DNA of 64,000 bases from assembly GCA_964516135.1 (NCBI GenBank), contig CAZEWN010000017.1, positions 1 through 64,000 on the forward strand, given 5' to 3'. Positions 8,543 through 17,386 of the stretch are shown here, in pieces. Every line of letters begins with the position of its first letter. Position 1 is the first letter of the stretch. The position numbers and the translations under genes are program-made. This DNA is from 34-65-8 sp964516135. Its GTDB lineage: Bacteria > Pseudomonadota > Alphaproteobacteria > Sphingomonadales > Sphingomonadaceae. The notes under the pieces were generated by a model, which ran no database searches, was not told where the DNA came from, and saw only the letters and a list, made by a program, of their open reading frames with translations.

Positions 8543-11209
8543 TCAGAACCTGGCCTTCAAGGACAGCGAAAAGCTTTGTCCGACCTCGAAGCTGTTGATT
8601 TCGATCCGATTGGTGCCGTTCGACTGATACTCGAAGTTGTCGCGACCGAGGAGGTTGCGTGCCTCTACCTTCAGTTCCAGCGGCAGTCCGGCAAGTTCCA
8701 GACCCTGGCGATAGACGAAGTCGACCGTAAGCCCGGGATCCTCGACAATGTCGGGCAGGCTGGCCGTTCCGCGGCTTGTGACCCGCTCGCTGGCATAGGC
8801 AAGCAGAACTGTGAGCTGCTGCAAGCGATCCTGGTTCTCGATGCCAAGTTGCAGGTTGACGAGATGATCCGACTGGCCCGTCAGCGGCACGCCATCGCGG
8901 AAGAAGTTGGTGGCGGGCTGGTCGGCAAAGGGGAACACGCGCGCGATATCGCCCGCGCTGACCTTCAATTCGGACTGCGTCCAGGTATAGTTTGCAACAG
9001 CGACGATCTGCTTGTTGCTGAACCAGCCGCCCCAATCCGCCGTCGGATAATTGGCCTGCGTTTCCAGTTCGACGCCGTAGAGCGTTGCGCTGGGTGCGTT
9101 GGCGAAGCCGCTGATCTGTTCATTGTCGGAAAAGCTCGAGAACACCTCGATCGGGTTCTCGATATCTTTCCAGAACCCAGCCATGGACACCCTGTTGCCC
9201 CGGCCGAAGTAGTATTCGAGCCGCGCCTCGGCATTGGTCAACCTGCTATCGATCAGCCGGGGATTGCCGTTAAACTGGCGGTTCGTTTCTGGATCGAAGT
9301 AGGTCTGGAAAATCAGCTCGCGAAACTGCGGGCGGGCGATGGTCTTTGACGCGTTGAGCCGGGCCTGAAGGCTGTCGCTGATTTCCCAGGTCAGGGTGGC
9401 GGCGGGAAGCCAGTAATCATTGGCGAGAAAGGTCGATGTCCCCGAATTGGTCGGCACGCTGAACACCTCGACCGGATCAACCCGCTGTATGGCATCCTCG
9501 TAGCGGACGCCCACATCGAGCGAGACGCCGAGCAAAGGCTCGAGATAGGCCTGGGCATATCCCGCGTGAACGCGCAGGCCCGCCGCGAAAGCCGGATCGG
9601 ACTGTGTGCTTTCGATAAGGCCGATGTTGTAGAAATCGATTACCGCATCGCCCAGCAACAGGTCCGGCCGCAGGCCGCCGACGGCGTCGTCGAAATCGGT
9701 GCCGGCGTTGATCAGGAACTGGCGCCGCTCGGAATAACGCTCCGTATCGGTATAGGCATATCCGGCGGTCAGGCGCAGCCAGTCCGTGATCGGATAGGTT
9801 GCGTCGATCCCGGCGTAGTAAAGGTCTTCCTTCAGATTGGAAAACGCGACGGACGCGCTGCCCGTCTGCCGGTCCAAGGCATTGATGAACGTGTCGCCGA
9901 GCGGGTCGTTCGCATTGTTCGTCCGCACGTAGGTGAAGCTGTATTCGTAGGGTGCCTCGCGACGCGTCTGCGCGTAACCCGCGCGCAGATCGACGCCCAG
10001 GTCGCCAAATTCGAACTCGCCGACGACCTGGCTGTCAATCAGCTGCCGTTCGAACCAGGCCGTATCCTGCCGTGCCTCGGAATCGCCGTCCTGGAAATCC
10101 TCGCCAACGGCGATCGCCGCGCGCTTCAGCGAATCGCGGATGTAGAGATTGGTCCAGCGCAGCCGATGCTCGCCCAGCTCCACGCCAAAGCCGAGCAAAC
10201 CATTCAGCAGGATGCGGTTGTCGGTGACCGATTCCCGGAAATCAGTGTCGAGATCGAGATCGTTGTTCACCGCGGTTTGCGAAATAATCGAGCGCGTCCG
10301 CCACTTGTTGCTGAGCGAGGCGGTGGCAATCACCCCGATCCGGCCGTCGTTACCGAAATCGAAAGCTGTTCCAGCGGTAATTTCGCCGGAAAAGTTCATC
10401 GGGATGTCGTTGGTACCTTGCACCAACACCAGGTTGGGATCGCCGAATTGCTTGAGGATATCCTGCTGGTCGACACCGGGGTCGGACATGCGCAGGCCGC
10501 TGTCGAAGAACGCTTGCAGCGCGGGCGGCGTGTCGCGGGTTCCGTCGTCGAAACCGAACCAGTCGAAATCCGATCCGTAATAAGCAAGGCCGCTCGAAAG
10601 GGTGGTCTTTTCGTCTCCGCTGACACCGAAGCCGACTTCCAGGAAGCTTTCCTCCGGAATGGCGATCGTGGTGAGGTTGATCACCCCGCCGCCGAACTCG
10701 CCAGGGAAGTTCGCGGAGTAAGTCTTTTGCACCAGCGACGAGGCGACGATCCCGGTGGGGAAGATGTCGAGCGGGACCACGCGGCTGAGCGGTTCGGGCG
10801 AGGGCAACGGCAAGCCGTTGAGCAATGCCAGTGAATAGCGGTCGCCCAAACCGCGCACGTAAACAAAGCCGTTGCCCTGCACCGACAGGCCGGTGACCCG
10901 GCCAAGCGCCCCCGCGATGTCACCTTCGCCGGTACGGGCGATCGCCTCGCTGGTCAGCACGGACACCACCTGGGTCGAACTGCGCGTCACATCGCGCGTC
11001 CGCCGCCCGGTCACGACGATTGTGCCGCCCGGGATGGAGATATCGGCCTCTTCGACCGTATCGGGCTCGGCCTCTGGGGCGGCGTCCGCGGCAGGCGAAG
11101 GATCGGCAACCTCTGCCTCGGGCTGGCTGGACTGCGCGATTGCCGCGCCAGGAAAAGTGAGGGCTGTGGAGAGGAGAAGCAGCCCCGCCAACTGCTTGCC
11201 AGTGGACAT
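8543..11209 (-). CDS. TonB-dependent outer-membrane receptor
   Basis: Complete receptor of 888 residues, normal for the family. A signal peptide (residues 1-26, ending GAAIAQ) is followed by an acidic, Pro/Ala-rich linker. The TonB-box/plug start is GGTIVVTGRRTRDVTRSSTQ, the plug contains NGFVYVRGLGDRYSLALLNG, and a long beta-barrel ends with Phe (SFSLSLKARF), the usual C-terminal insertion signal. The ATG at 11209 has AAAGGGA upstream; the longer frame to 11260 lacks a signal peptide at its start. It lies downstream of a beta-helix lipoprotein gene in the same direction, with a strong hairpin between them. The upstream Pho-box-like repeats suggest induction by low phosphate and a phosphorus-containing ligand (inference). 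Confidence 0.92.
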   Translation of the reverse strand: MSTGKQLAGLLLLSTALTFPGAAIAQSSQPEAEVADPSPAADAAPEAEPDTVEEADISIPGGTIVVTGRRTRDVTRSSTQVVSVLTSEAIARTGEGDIAGALGRVTGLSVQGNGFVYVRGLGDRYSLALLNGLPLPSPEPLSRVVPLDIFPTGIVASSLVQKTYSANFPGEFGGGVINLTTIAIPEESFLEVGFGVSGDEKTTLSSGLAYYGSDFDWFGFDDGTRDTPPALQAFFDSGLRMSDPGVDQQDILKQFGDPNLVLVQGTNDIPMNFSGEITAGTAFDFGNDGRIGVIATASLSNKWRTRSIISQTAVNNDLDLDTDFRESVTDNRILLNGLLGFGVELGEHRLRWTNLYIRDSLKRAAIAVGEDFQDGDSEARQDTAWFERQLIDSQVVGEFEFGDLGVDLRAGYAQTRREAPYEYSFTYVRTNNANDPLGDTFINALDRQTGSASVAFSNLKEDLYYAGIDATYPITDWLRLTAGYAYTDTERYSERRQFLINAGTDFDDAVGGLRPDLLLGDAVIDFYNIGLIESTQSDPAFAAGLRVHAGYAQAYLEPLLGVSLDVGVRYEDAIQRVDPVEVFSVPTNSGTSTFLANDYWLPAATLTWEISDSLQARLNASKTIARPQFRELIFQTYFDPETNRQFNGNPRLIDSRLTNAEARLEYYFGRGNRVSMAGFWKDIENPIEVFSSFSDNEQISGFANAPSATLYGVELETQANYPTADWGGWFSNKQIVAVANYTWTQSELKVSAGDIARVFPFADQPATNFFRDGVPLTGQSDHLVNLQLGIENQDRLQQLTVLLAYASERVTSRGTASLPDIVEDPGLTVDFVYRQGLELAGLPLELKVEARNLLGRDNFEYQSNGTNRIEINSFEVGQSFSLSLKARF

Positions 11210-11260
11210 CGTATCGATCCCTTTCGGCCGTGGTCGGCCCGGTAGAATTCCATGCAGCAA

Positions 11261-11293
11261 GGGAGGCGCCCGCCGGATCGCGGGGCGCCTCCC
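11261..11293 (-). terminator. Intercistronic hairpin, 10-bp perfect stem
   Basis: GGGAGGCGCC (11261-11270) pairs perfectly with GGCGCCTCCC (11284-11293). It lies between the lipoprotein stop and the receptor start. Only a very weak T-run follows on the minus strand, so it may attenuate transcription or protect the upstream mRNA rather than fully terminate. Confidence 0.55.
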
Positions 11294-11309
11294 TCAAGTC
11301 ATCGCCGGA

Positions 11310-12875
11310 TCAGTAAACCGGCAGCGAGGTGCAGGCGCCGGTGTTGGAACCAAACACGGCAGTCACGGAATCGCAGGTCCATCCCTGGTACCAGGTATCG
11401 GAAGCGTTCCGCACCGCGCCGATATAGGTAACGGCGTCAAAGAAACTTGACAGGGTGGTGGGGTTAAATGCCGTTACACCCGTTTCATTGGCGCCGTTGA
11501 CGAAAGTCATCATCAGTGTGGACGTGAAGTTAGAATTGTTGTTCGAACCGTTTGCGAAGATCGACTGTGTGGTGGCCGCCGGATTGGAAGTGCCATTGCG
11601 GAACGGAGTATCGCAATCGAGCACGACCGACTCGAACCGCGGCGGCCCTTGGTCATCGAGCGAGGCGTTTGCCGTTCTGGTCGTCGATGCATCGTCGAGG
11701 CGGAGGCAGGCGGTCCCGGCAGAGCCGTCTATCACCACCGAGTTTACGATGCTGGCGTCCATCCCGCCGCGCAGTCGGATGACTTGGTCGCCCGTGCGCC
11801 GCTGAATGAACGTGGCATTCGAAAGCTGAAGGTTGGTGCGCGGTGTCTGATCCTCGAACACATTGGTCGAATCGCCTTCGATAATCGTGTCGCCCGCGCC
11901 AGCCCGCTGGATGGCGATCGCATACTGGATGTTCGCCTTAACGCCTGTATCAACATCGATCGAGTCGTCTTCCGATCCGGTCACGATCAGGTATTTCAGG
12001 TTGACGCGCCCACCGAAGAACTCAACCCCGTCATCGGAGCTGTTGTGGCTCTGGATATGGCTGAGTTGGGTGCCCGTGCCCGTGCCGCCCGTGGTGAGCG
12101 ACTGCAATTCGCTGTCGCCCGACAGCACGAAGCCGGAATACCGGATCTGCACATAGCGCATGGTGCCGGAATTGTCCGCGACCGTCGCGCCGCCGTATAT
12201 TGCCGGTTGTGCAGCACCCTCCACCTGGCGCTCGCACTGGGTCGTGCCCGGGGTGGCGCCGGACGCGATGCAATCGGTAACCGGCGCGCGGCCCGACAGG
12301 ACAACACCGCCCCATTGACCCGACGAGGTGTCGGTATTGAAGCCGACGACGTTGTCGCGGCTGGTGAACACGATCGGCCGTGCTGCGGTACCCACGGCGT
12401 TGATGCGATTACCGCGGTTGACATTCAGGAACGAGGCGCCGCTCGAATAGACGATCACCCCAGGCTCGATGGTCAACGTGACATTGGTGTCACTCAGCCC
12501 ATCGGAGGCATCGGGCGAGGGCCCCCCGTCGGTGCCCACATCGACGCGCCCATCCATCAGGTAAAGCACGCCGCGGATGTAGGGCAGTGTGGAGGAGGTG
12601 TTGAACCGCGCCGGCATGGCGCAAACCCTGTAGCTGCCGGTGGGGCCGGAAATCGTGCCTCGATCAGCCAGCCCCTGACCGTCCGCGATCGTGGGGCAGC
12701 CGCCCGCCGCAACCACGGTTGCCGGGCCGGTGGGGGTGGGCGTCGGCGCGGGGGCGGGCGGATTGTTGATCGTTATATTGCCGCCAGTGCCGGGCGACGC
12801 GATCTTGTCGGCGCCGCAGCCGGCCAGGGCCAGTGCGCTGCAGCCGAGCACGAGCGAGCGAGTAAGAATGGTCAC
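11310..12875 (-). CDS. Secreted lipoprotein, parallel beta-helix type
   Basis: About 521 residues. The N-terminus is a lipoprotein signal with lipobox LALAGC, followed by a Gly/Pro/Thr-rich linker (PPAPAPTPTPTGPATVV). The body resembles a family seen in Caulobacter, Shewanella and Bacteroidetes: SGQWGGVVLSGRAPVTDC, then YGGATVADNSGTMRYVQIRY and DDGVEFFGGRVNLKYLIVTG, consistent with a right-handed parallel beta-helix. No catalytic residues can be assigned. The GTG at 12875 gives a clean signal peptide; a TTG at 12893 is an alternative. It is the first gene of a pair with the downstream TonB receptor, so it is probably a surface or periplasmic binding partner of that receptor. Two Pho-box-like elements precede it. 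Confidence 0.8.
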   Translation of the reverse strand: MTILTRSLVLGCSALALAGCGADKIASPGTGGNITINNPPAPAPTPTPTGPATVVAAGGCPTIADGQGLADRGTISGPTGSYRVCAMPARFNTSSTLPYIRGVLYLMDGRVDVGTDGGPSPDASDGLSDTNVTLTIEPGVIVYSSGASFLNVNRGNRINAVGTAARPIVFTSRDNVVGFNTDTSSGQWGGVVLSGRAPVTDCIASGATPGTTQCERQVEGAAQPAIYGGATVADNSGTMRYVQIRYSGFVLSGDSELQSLTTGGTGTGTQLSHIQSHNSSDDGVEFFGGRVNLKYLIVTGSEDDSIDVDTGVKANIQYAIAIQRAGAGDTIIEGDSTNVFEDQTPRTNLQLSNATFIQRRTGDQVIRLRGGMDASIVNSVVIDGSAGTACLRLDDASTTRTANASLDDQGPPRFESVVLDCDTPFRNGTSNPAATTQSIFANGSNNNSNFTSTLMMTFVNGANETGVTAFNPTTLSSFFDAVTYIGAVRNASDTWYQGWTCDSVTAVFGSNTGACTSLPVY

Positions 12876-12951
12876 GAGCGTCGGTCCCCTCAAACCTTGA
12901 GAATCGGATGAATGCGAGCAGAGGTCGCTTCCGGGGGACTAGGCGCCGCGC

Positions 12952-12969
12952 GTGACAGTTTCTTTTCAG
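12952..12969 (-). promoter_or_regulatory. Pho-box-like element (CTGAAAA-n4-CTGTCAC)
   Basis: Read on the minus strand, two 7-base half sites are separated by four bases, the 11-base period of PhoB sites. The second half site matches the CTGTCA(C/T) consensus exactly and the first is degenerate. It lies about 77 bases before the lipoprotein start. Confidence 0.5.
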
Positions 12970-12985
12970 AATCCGAACTAATTCA

Positions 12986-13014
12986 GTGACATATAGATAT
13001 CAGAAATATGACAG
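12986..13014 (-). promoter_or_regulatory. Triple Pho-box-like repeat
   Basis: On the minus strand the order is CTGTCAT, 4 bases, CTGATAT, 4 bases, ATGTCAC: three half sites at exact 11-base steps. The A/T-rich spacer ATTT is also typical. The site begins 34 bases (about three helical turns) beyond the first Pho-box-like element, in a locally AT-rich promoter region. PhoB control of the lipoprotein-receptor operon is the natural reading. Confidence 0.6.
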
Positions 13015-13175
13015 ATATGACCATCATTGCCAGGATGACCGGCATCGCAAGTCATTGATATTCAGACAGAGTGAATCGCGAGAATTACAGAAAAATGACA
13101 CTATGACGTTTTTGTTGCAGTTCGGGGCATGGAGCTGCATCCTTGAGGCATAACGGCAAGTCGGGGAGAGCTGCC

Positions 13176-13538
13176 ATGTCCATCATGTCGATCATCGCTG
13201 GGGCGATCGTCGCCCAGGCGCCCGTTCCGGCGCCAGATGTCGCCTATTGGCATCTTGCTCGCGGGTTGAACGAAGCCGCGATCGAACGGATCGAGGCAAA
13301 CGGGGATCTTGCCGCCGACGACCCGGCGCGGCTCATCAATCTTGGTATCGCGCATGCCCGGGAAGGGCGGGCCGACGAGGCACGCGCGCTGTTCCGTGCC
13401 GCGCTGCGCGATGCCGAAAGCGTCCGGTTGGAAACCGCGACGGGAGACTGGCGCGATTCACGCACGCTTGCCCGCATTGCACTGCGGATGCTCGATGACG
13501 GCGAGTTCGGCTCGGGCGTTCGCCTGGCCGCGCGCTGA
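13176..13538 (+). CDS. Small TPR-like protein
   Basis: A 120-residue protein with a hydrophobic N-terminus (MSIMSIIAGAIVAQ) that may be a signal peptide. The middle matches one or two tetratricopeptide repeats (NLGIAHAREGRADEARALFRAAL). TPRs bind other proteins. The ATG at 13176 follows a strong ribosome site (GGGGAGAG); an earlier in-frame start has none. It lies directly before the type IV secretion genes on the same strand, separated from the transglycosylase by 173 bases, and could be an assembly factor for that machine (inference). Family assignment beyond TPR-like is not possible. Confidence 0.65.
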   Translation: MSIMSIIAGAIVAQAPVPAPDVAYWHLARGLNEAAIERIEANGDLAADDPARLINLGIAHAREGRADEARALFRAALRDAESVRLETATGDWRDSRTLARIALRMLDDGEFGSGVRLAAR

Positions 13539-13711
13539 AAACGCTCGAAATAACCCGCGATTAACCATACGGTAACGGCCCTGTCGCTACGCGATGAGGG
13601 CCGTTTACCTGTGTCTGCCCAGGTTTCGGCGGCGCCCGTGCCCTGTCGAGCCGGTTTTATGTCACCGGCTTGTCATGTACGATGCGCAATGGGGGGCGGA
13701 CGGAGGGTTCG

Positions 13712-14338
13712 ATGATTCCCAGGTGGTTGGCCTGTTGCGCGACGATTGGCGGGCTCGCGATTGCGGCGGCCCCGGCCAAGGCCGACGTATTGCAGATCGA
13801 TGCCGATGGCGCCCGCTGGATCGCCGGCGCGCAGGGCGCTGCGATTGCCGTTCCAGCTGCCGAAGCCGCCGTCGAGCTTGGCGCCGACTACGCCATTCCG
13901 GCGCAAGCACTCGCCGACCCGGAGCGGCACGCGGCGCTGGTTCCATCGCTCTATTACGCCAAAGTACGCGAACTGGCGGCTCGTTTTGACCTGAGCCCCG
14001 CGCTGATCGAAGCGCTGGTGTGGCAGGAAAGCCGTTGGCGCGCCAACGCGGTTTCGCACGCGGGTGCACGTGGCCTTGCCCAGCTGATGCCGGGGACGGC
14101 GCGCGATCTCGGCGTCAACGCCGACGACCCGTTCGACAACCTGGAAGGCGGCGCGCGTTACTTGCGCGAACAGCTCGACAGGTTCGAAGGCGATCTCGAG
14201 CGCGCGCTCGCGGCCTACAATGCGGGGCCCGGACGCGTGCAGCGCGCGGGCGGCATCCCGCGCATTCGCGAGACGCAGCTTTATGTCGCGGCCATAATGG
14301 GGCGGCTTGCCTCCCATTCCCGCCCGGATAGCCCATAA
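13712..14338 (+). CDS. Lytic transglycosylase, VirB1-like
   Basis: Periplasmic peptidoglycan-cutting enzyme of 208 residues. A signal peptide (ending APAKA-D) precedes a C-terminal SLT domain. The catalytic Glu lies in VWQESRWR (about residue 105), followed by SHAGARGLAQLMPGTA and LAAYNAGPGRV, the usual transglycosylase motifs. The ATG at 13712 follows GGAGGG. It stands 14 bases upstream of virB2 and should open the cell wall for the type IV secretion channel, as VirB1 does. Confidence 0.9.
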   Translation: MIPRWLACCATIGGLAIAAAPAKADVLQIDADGARWIAGAQGAAIAVPAAEAAVELGADYAIPAQALADPERHAALVPSLYYAKVRELAARFDLSPALIEALVWQESRWRANAVSHAGARGLAQLMPGTARDLGVNADDPFDNLEGGARYLREQLDRFEGDLERALAAYNAGPGRVQRAGGIPRIRETQLYVAAIMGRLASHSRPDSP

Positions 14339-14352
14339 GGATACCCGACTGA

Positions 14353-14652
14353 ATGCGTCTTCCTGTTCGCCTTTCCGCTCTCATGCTGCTCCTGTCCCCG
14401 ACGGCCGCGCTGGCACAGGCCGCCGATCCGCAGGGCTCGGGTCCGATCGTCGCGGCGCTCGCCTGGCTGCAGGGCACGCTGCTGGGCAATGTCGCGACCG
14501 CGATCGCGGTAATGGCGGTCGCCGCTGTCGGTTTCATGATGCTTACCGGGCGCCTCAACTGGCGGTTCGGCGCGACCGTGATCATCGGCGTGTTCATCCT
14601 GTTCGGCGCGGGCACGATCGTCGCCGGCATCCAGGGCGCAGCCGGTGGCTGA
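14353..14652 (+). CDS. virB2: VirB2/TrbC-like pilin subunit
   Basis: A 99-residue protein with a signal peptide (cut near ALAQAA) and two hydrophobic helices (LLGNVATAIAVMAVAAVGFM; ATVIIGVFILFGAGTIVAGI) joined by a short basic loop (TGRLNWR). This is the VirB2/TrbC pilin layout. It would form the extracellular pilus or the channel lining. The gene ends inside the start of virB3 (8-base overlap), so expression is coupled. Confidence 0.85.
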   Translation: MRLPVRLSALMLLLSPTAALAQAADPQGSGPIVAALAWLQGTLLGNVATAIAVMAVAAVGFMMLTGRLNWRFGATVIIGVFILFGAGTIVAGIQGAAGG

Positions 14653-14932
14653 CGCGCTGGTCCGCCATCCGGTCCACCGCGCGCTGACGCGCCCTCAGAT
14701 GTTCGCGGGCGTGACCTTCAATTACTTCATCATCAACCTGGCGGTGACGACCGAGGTGTTCCTGATCACCGGCAGCTGGTGGGCCTTGCCCACTGCGCTG
14801 GCCATGCACGCCATCGGCTATTTTGCCTGCCTGCGCGAACCGCGCGTCTTCGACCTGTGGATCACCAAGGTCAGCAAGTGCCCGCGCGTGAAGAACTTCA
14901 AGCGCTGGGGCTGCAACAGCTATGCGCCATAG
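14645..14932 (+). CDS. virB3: VirB3-like type IV secretion protein
   Basis: A 95-residue inner-membrane protein with the VirB3/TrbD pattern: HRALTRPQMFAGVTFNYFII near the N-terminus, hydrophobic segments, and a conserved end (RVFDLWITKV). VirB3 works with VirB4 at the inner membrane during pilus assembly. It starts with GTG at 14645 inside the end of virB2, and virB4 begins 12 bases after its stop. Confidence 0.85.
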   Translation: MADALVRHPVHRALTRPQMFAGVTFNYFIINLAVTTEVFLITGSWWALPTALAMHAIGYFACLREPRVFDLWITKVSKCPRVKNFKRWGCNSYAP

Positions 14933-14944
14933 GAAAGCCTCGCG

Positions 14945-17386
14945 ATGAGCAAATGGATCGGAGCCGCGGCATGGAGCGCCAAGGAAGCCCGCGCGGGCGA
15001 CCGTTTGCCCTATGCCCGCCTGCTCGACGAAAGCACGCTGCTGCTGCGCGATGGCTCGGTGATGACCGCGCTCCAGGTGCCGGGGCTGTTGTTCGAAACC
15101 GAAGACAGCGATGCGCTGAACGGCCATGCCGCCACGCGCGAGGTTGTGCTCCGCTCCACGCTCGACGCGCGTTTCGTGCTGTATCACCACGTCATCCGCC
15201 GCCGGGTCGAAATCGAACTTGACGCGGAGTTTCCCGATCCGCTCACCCGCCATATCGACGCGCGGTGGAAGGACAGGCTCGCGGACGGCTCGCTGTTCGT
15301 CAATGACCAGTTCGTGACCCTTATCCGCCGCCCTGCGCGGGGTAAGGCGGGGTTGGCCGAAAAAGCGAGCAAGATATTCAGCCGCCGCCGCGGTGATGGC
15401 GCGCAGGCCGATCCGAAGGACGTGCGCAGTTTGAAGGCCGCGGCCACCGGGCTGGTCGCCGCGCTTCAGCCCTATGGCGCTGTGCTGCTGAGCGACTACG
15501 CGGGTGCTGGCGGCGGTACCAATTCCGAACTGCTTGAGCTGCTCAGCGCGCTCTACAATGGCGAAATGCGACCGGTGCGTCGCCCCGCCGACGAAGCGGA
15601 TATCGGCGCGATGCTGCCGTACCGGCGTACCAGTTTCGGACTGGACGCAATGGAGCAACGCGGCTCGGGCCTGCCCGATTTCGCAGCGATCGTCAGCCTC
15701 AAGGAATATCCTGACGCCACCTCGCCAGGGCTGCTCGATCCGCTGTTGCGACTGCCGTTCGAACTGATCGTGACCGAAACCTACGCGCCGGCCGAGCGCA
15801 CCACCGCGCGCGAGCGGATGGACCTGTCGATCCGCCGCCTCAAGTCCGCCGACGAGGAAGCGCGTGCCGAGCGTGCCGACATGCTCGCCGCGCGCGATGC
15901 GCTGGGCAATGGCGCGGTCGGGTTCGGCGACCATCACCTGACCATCCAGGTGCGTGAGCGCGACCTGGCCCGGCTGGACGAGGCGACCGCTGCCTGCGCC
16001 GCCGCGCTCGCCGATACCGGCGCGATCGCGGTTCGCGAGGATACCAACCTGGAACCCGCGTTCTGGGCGCAGTTCCCGGGCAACGAACATTACATCGTAC
16101 GCCGTGCGATGATTTCGTCGGCCAACATGGCGAGCTTCGGCAGTTTGCACGGAATGGCGCTGGGTCAGGCCGAGGGCAATCACTGGGGCGAAGCGGTGAC
16201 TCTGCTCCAAACAACCAGTTCGACGCCGTTTTTCTTCAACTTCCACAGCGGCGACCTGGGCAATTTCTCGGTCATCGGACCGTCCGGTTCGGGCAAGACC
16301 GTGGTGATGAATTTTCTCGCGGCGCAGGCGCAGAAGTTCAAGCCGCGCACGATCCTGTTCGACAAGGATCGCGGCGCGGAGCTTTTCGTCCGCGGTATCG
16401 GTGGACGTTACGACCGGATAGCAGCGGGCGTTCCCACCGGATTCAATCCGCTGGCCATGCCCGATACCCCCGCCAATCGGGCCTTCCTGCGCGACTGGCT
16501 CGGTGTCCTGCTGAAGGCCGAAGGGCCGGAGGAAGAGGCGATCATCGCGCATGCGGTGGATGCGGCCTACGGCAACGATTCATCGCTGCGCCGCCTCCGC
16601 CATTTCCGCGAGTTGCTCGCCGGTGCGCGCCGCCCGCAGCCAGGCGACCTATCCGACCGTCTGTCCGCCTGGATCGGTTATGGCGAACATGGCTGGCTGT
16701 TCGATAACGAGCGCGACCGGCTTGACCTGTCCAATCGTGTGCTCGGCTTCGACATGACCGCGCTGCTTGAAAATCCGCGTCTGCGCACGCCGGTCATGAT
16801 GTACCTGTTCCACCGCATCGACGAGCGGCTCGACGGGCAGCCCACGATGATCCTTATCGACGAAGGATGGAAGGCGCTCGACGATCAGGTCTTCGCGGCG
16901 CGCATCCGCGACTGGCTCAAGACGCTTCGCAAACGCAACGCACTGGTCGGTTTCGCCACCCAGAGCGCGCGAGACGCGCTTGAAAGCCGCATTTCCACGG
17001 CGCTGGTCGAACAGACCGCGACAATGGTTTTCATGCCTAACAGCCGCGCCCGCGCGGAGGATTACTGCGACGGTTTCGGGCTCACCAGCCACGAACTGGC
17101 GCTGATCCGGTCGCTGCCCGCGCATAGCCGCGCATTCCTGATCCGCCAGCCCGATGCCAGCGTCGTGGTGCGGCTCGACCTGTCGGGTGCACCCGAGGTG
17201 CTGACCATTCTTTCCGGCCGCGAAAGCTCGGTGCGGCGCCTCGACCTGCTGCGCGAGGCATTGGGTGACGATCCTGCCGACTGGTTCCCCGCGCTTACCG
17301 ACCATGCCTGGCCGGGCGGGCGGCGCGAGCCAGATCTGGAATTTGAGCGGGGCGAGGCGATTCCGTTCAGGCAGGCAGCCGAATGA
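14945..17386 (+). CDS. virB4: VirB4-like type IV secretion ATPase
   Basis: An 813-residue cytoplasmic ATPase that powers type IV secretion assembly. The N-terminal half is the CagE/TrbE/VirB domain. The C-terminal half is a RecA-like ATPase with Walker A GPSGSGKT (about residues 445-452) and Walker B ILIDEGWK (about 635-642). The sensor-like FATQSARDAL follows. Length is normal for VirB4. Its stop overlaps the start of virB6 by four bases. A 652-residue open frame on the opposite strand here is only a GC-rich shadow. Confidence 0.95.
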   Translation: MSKWIGAAAWSAKEARAGDRLPYARLLDESTLLLRDGSVMTALQVPGLLFETEDSDALNGHAATREVVLRSTLDARFVLYHHVIRRRVEIELDAEFPDPLTRHIDARWKDRLADGSLFVNDQFVTLIRRPARGKAGLAEKASKIFSRRRGDGAQADPKDVRSLKAAATGLVAALQPYGAVLLSDYAGAGGGTNSELLELLSALYNGEMRPVRRPADEADIGAMLPYRRTSFGLDAMEQRGSGLPDFAAIVSLKEYPDATSPGLLDPLLRLPFELIVTETYAPAERTTARERMDLSIRRLKSADEEARAERADMLAARDALGNGAVGFGDHHLTIQVRERDLARLDEATAACAAALADTGAIAVREDTNLEPAFWAQFPGNEHYIVRRAMISSANMASFGSLHGMALGQAEGNHWGEAVTLLQTTSSTPFFFNFHSGDLGNFSVIGPSGSGKTVVMNFLAAQAQKFKPRTILFDKDRGAELFVRGIGGRYDRIAAGVPTGFNPLAMPDTPANRAFLRDWLGVLLKAEGPEEEAIIAHAVDAAYGNDSSLRRLRHFRELLAGARRPQPGDLSDRLSAWIGYGEHGWLFDNERDRLDLSNRVLGFDMTALLENPRLRTPVMMYLFHRIDERLDGQPTMILIDEGWKALDDQVFAARIRDWLKTLRKRNALVGFATQSARDALESRISTALVEQTATMVFMPNSRARAEDYCDGFGLTSHELALIRSLPAHSRAFLIRQPDASVVVRLDLSGAPEVLTILSGRESSVRRLDLLREALGDDPADWFPALTDHAWPGGRREPDLEFERGEAIPFRQAAE

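Noticed and set aside
9566..10834. 422-residue plus-strand frame inside the TonB receptor
   Set aside because: Antisense shadow of a clear receptor gene; no domain features.
14594..16552. 652-residue open frame antisense to virB3/virB4
   Set aside because: Shadow frame; VirB4 motifs on the plus strand explain the region.
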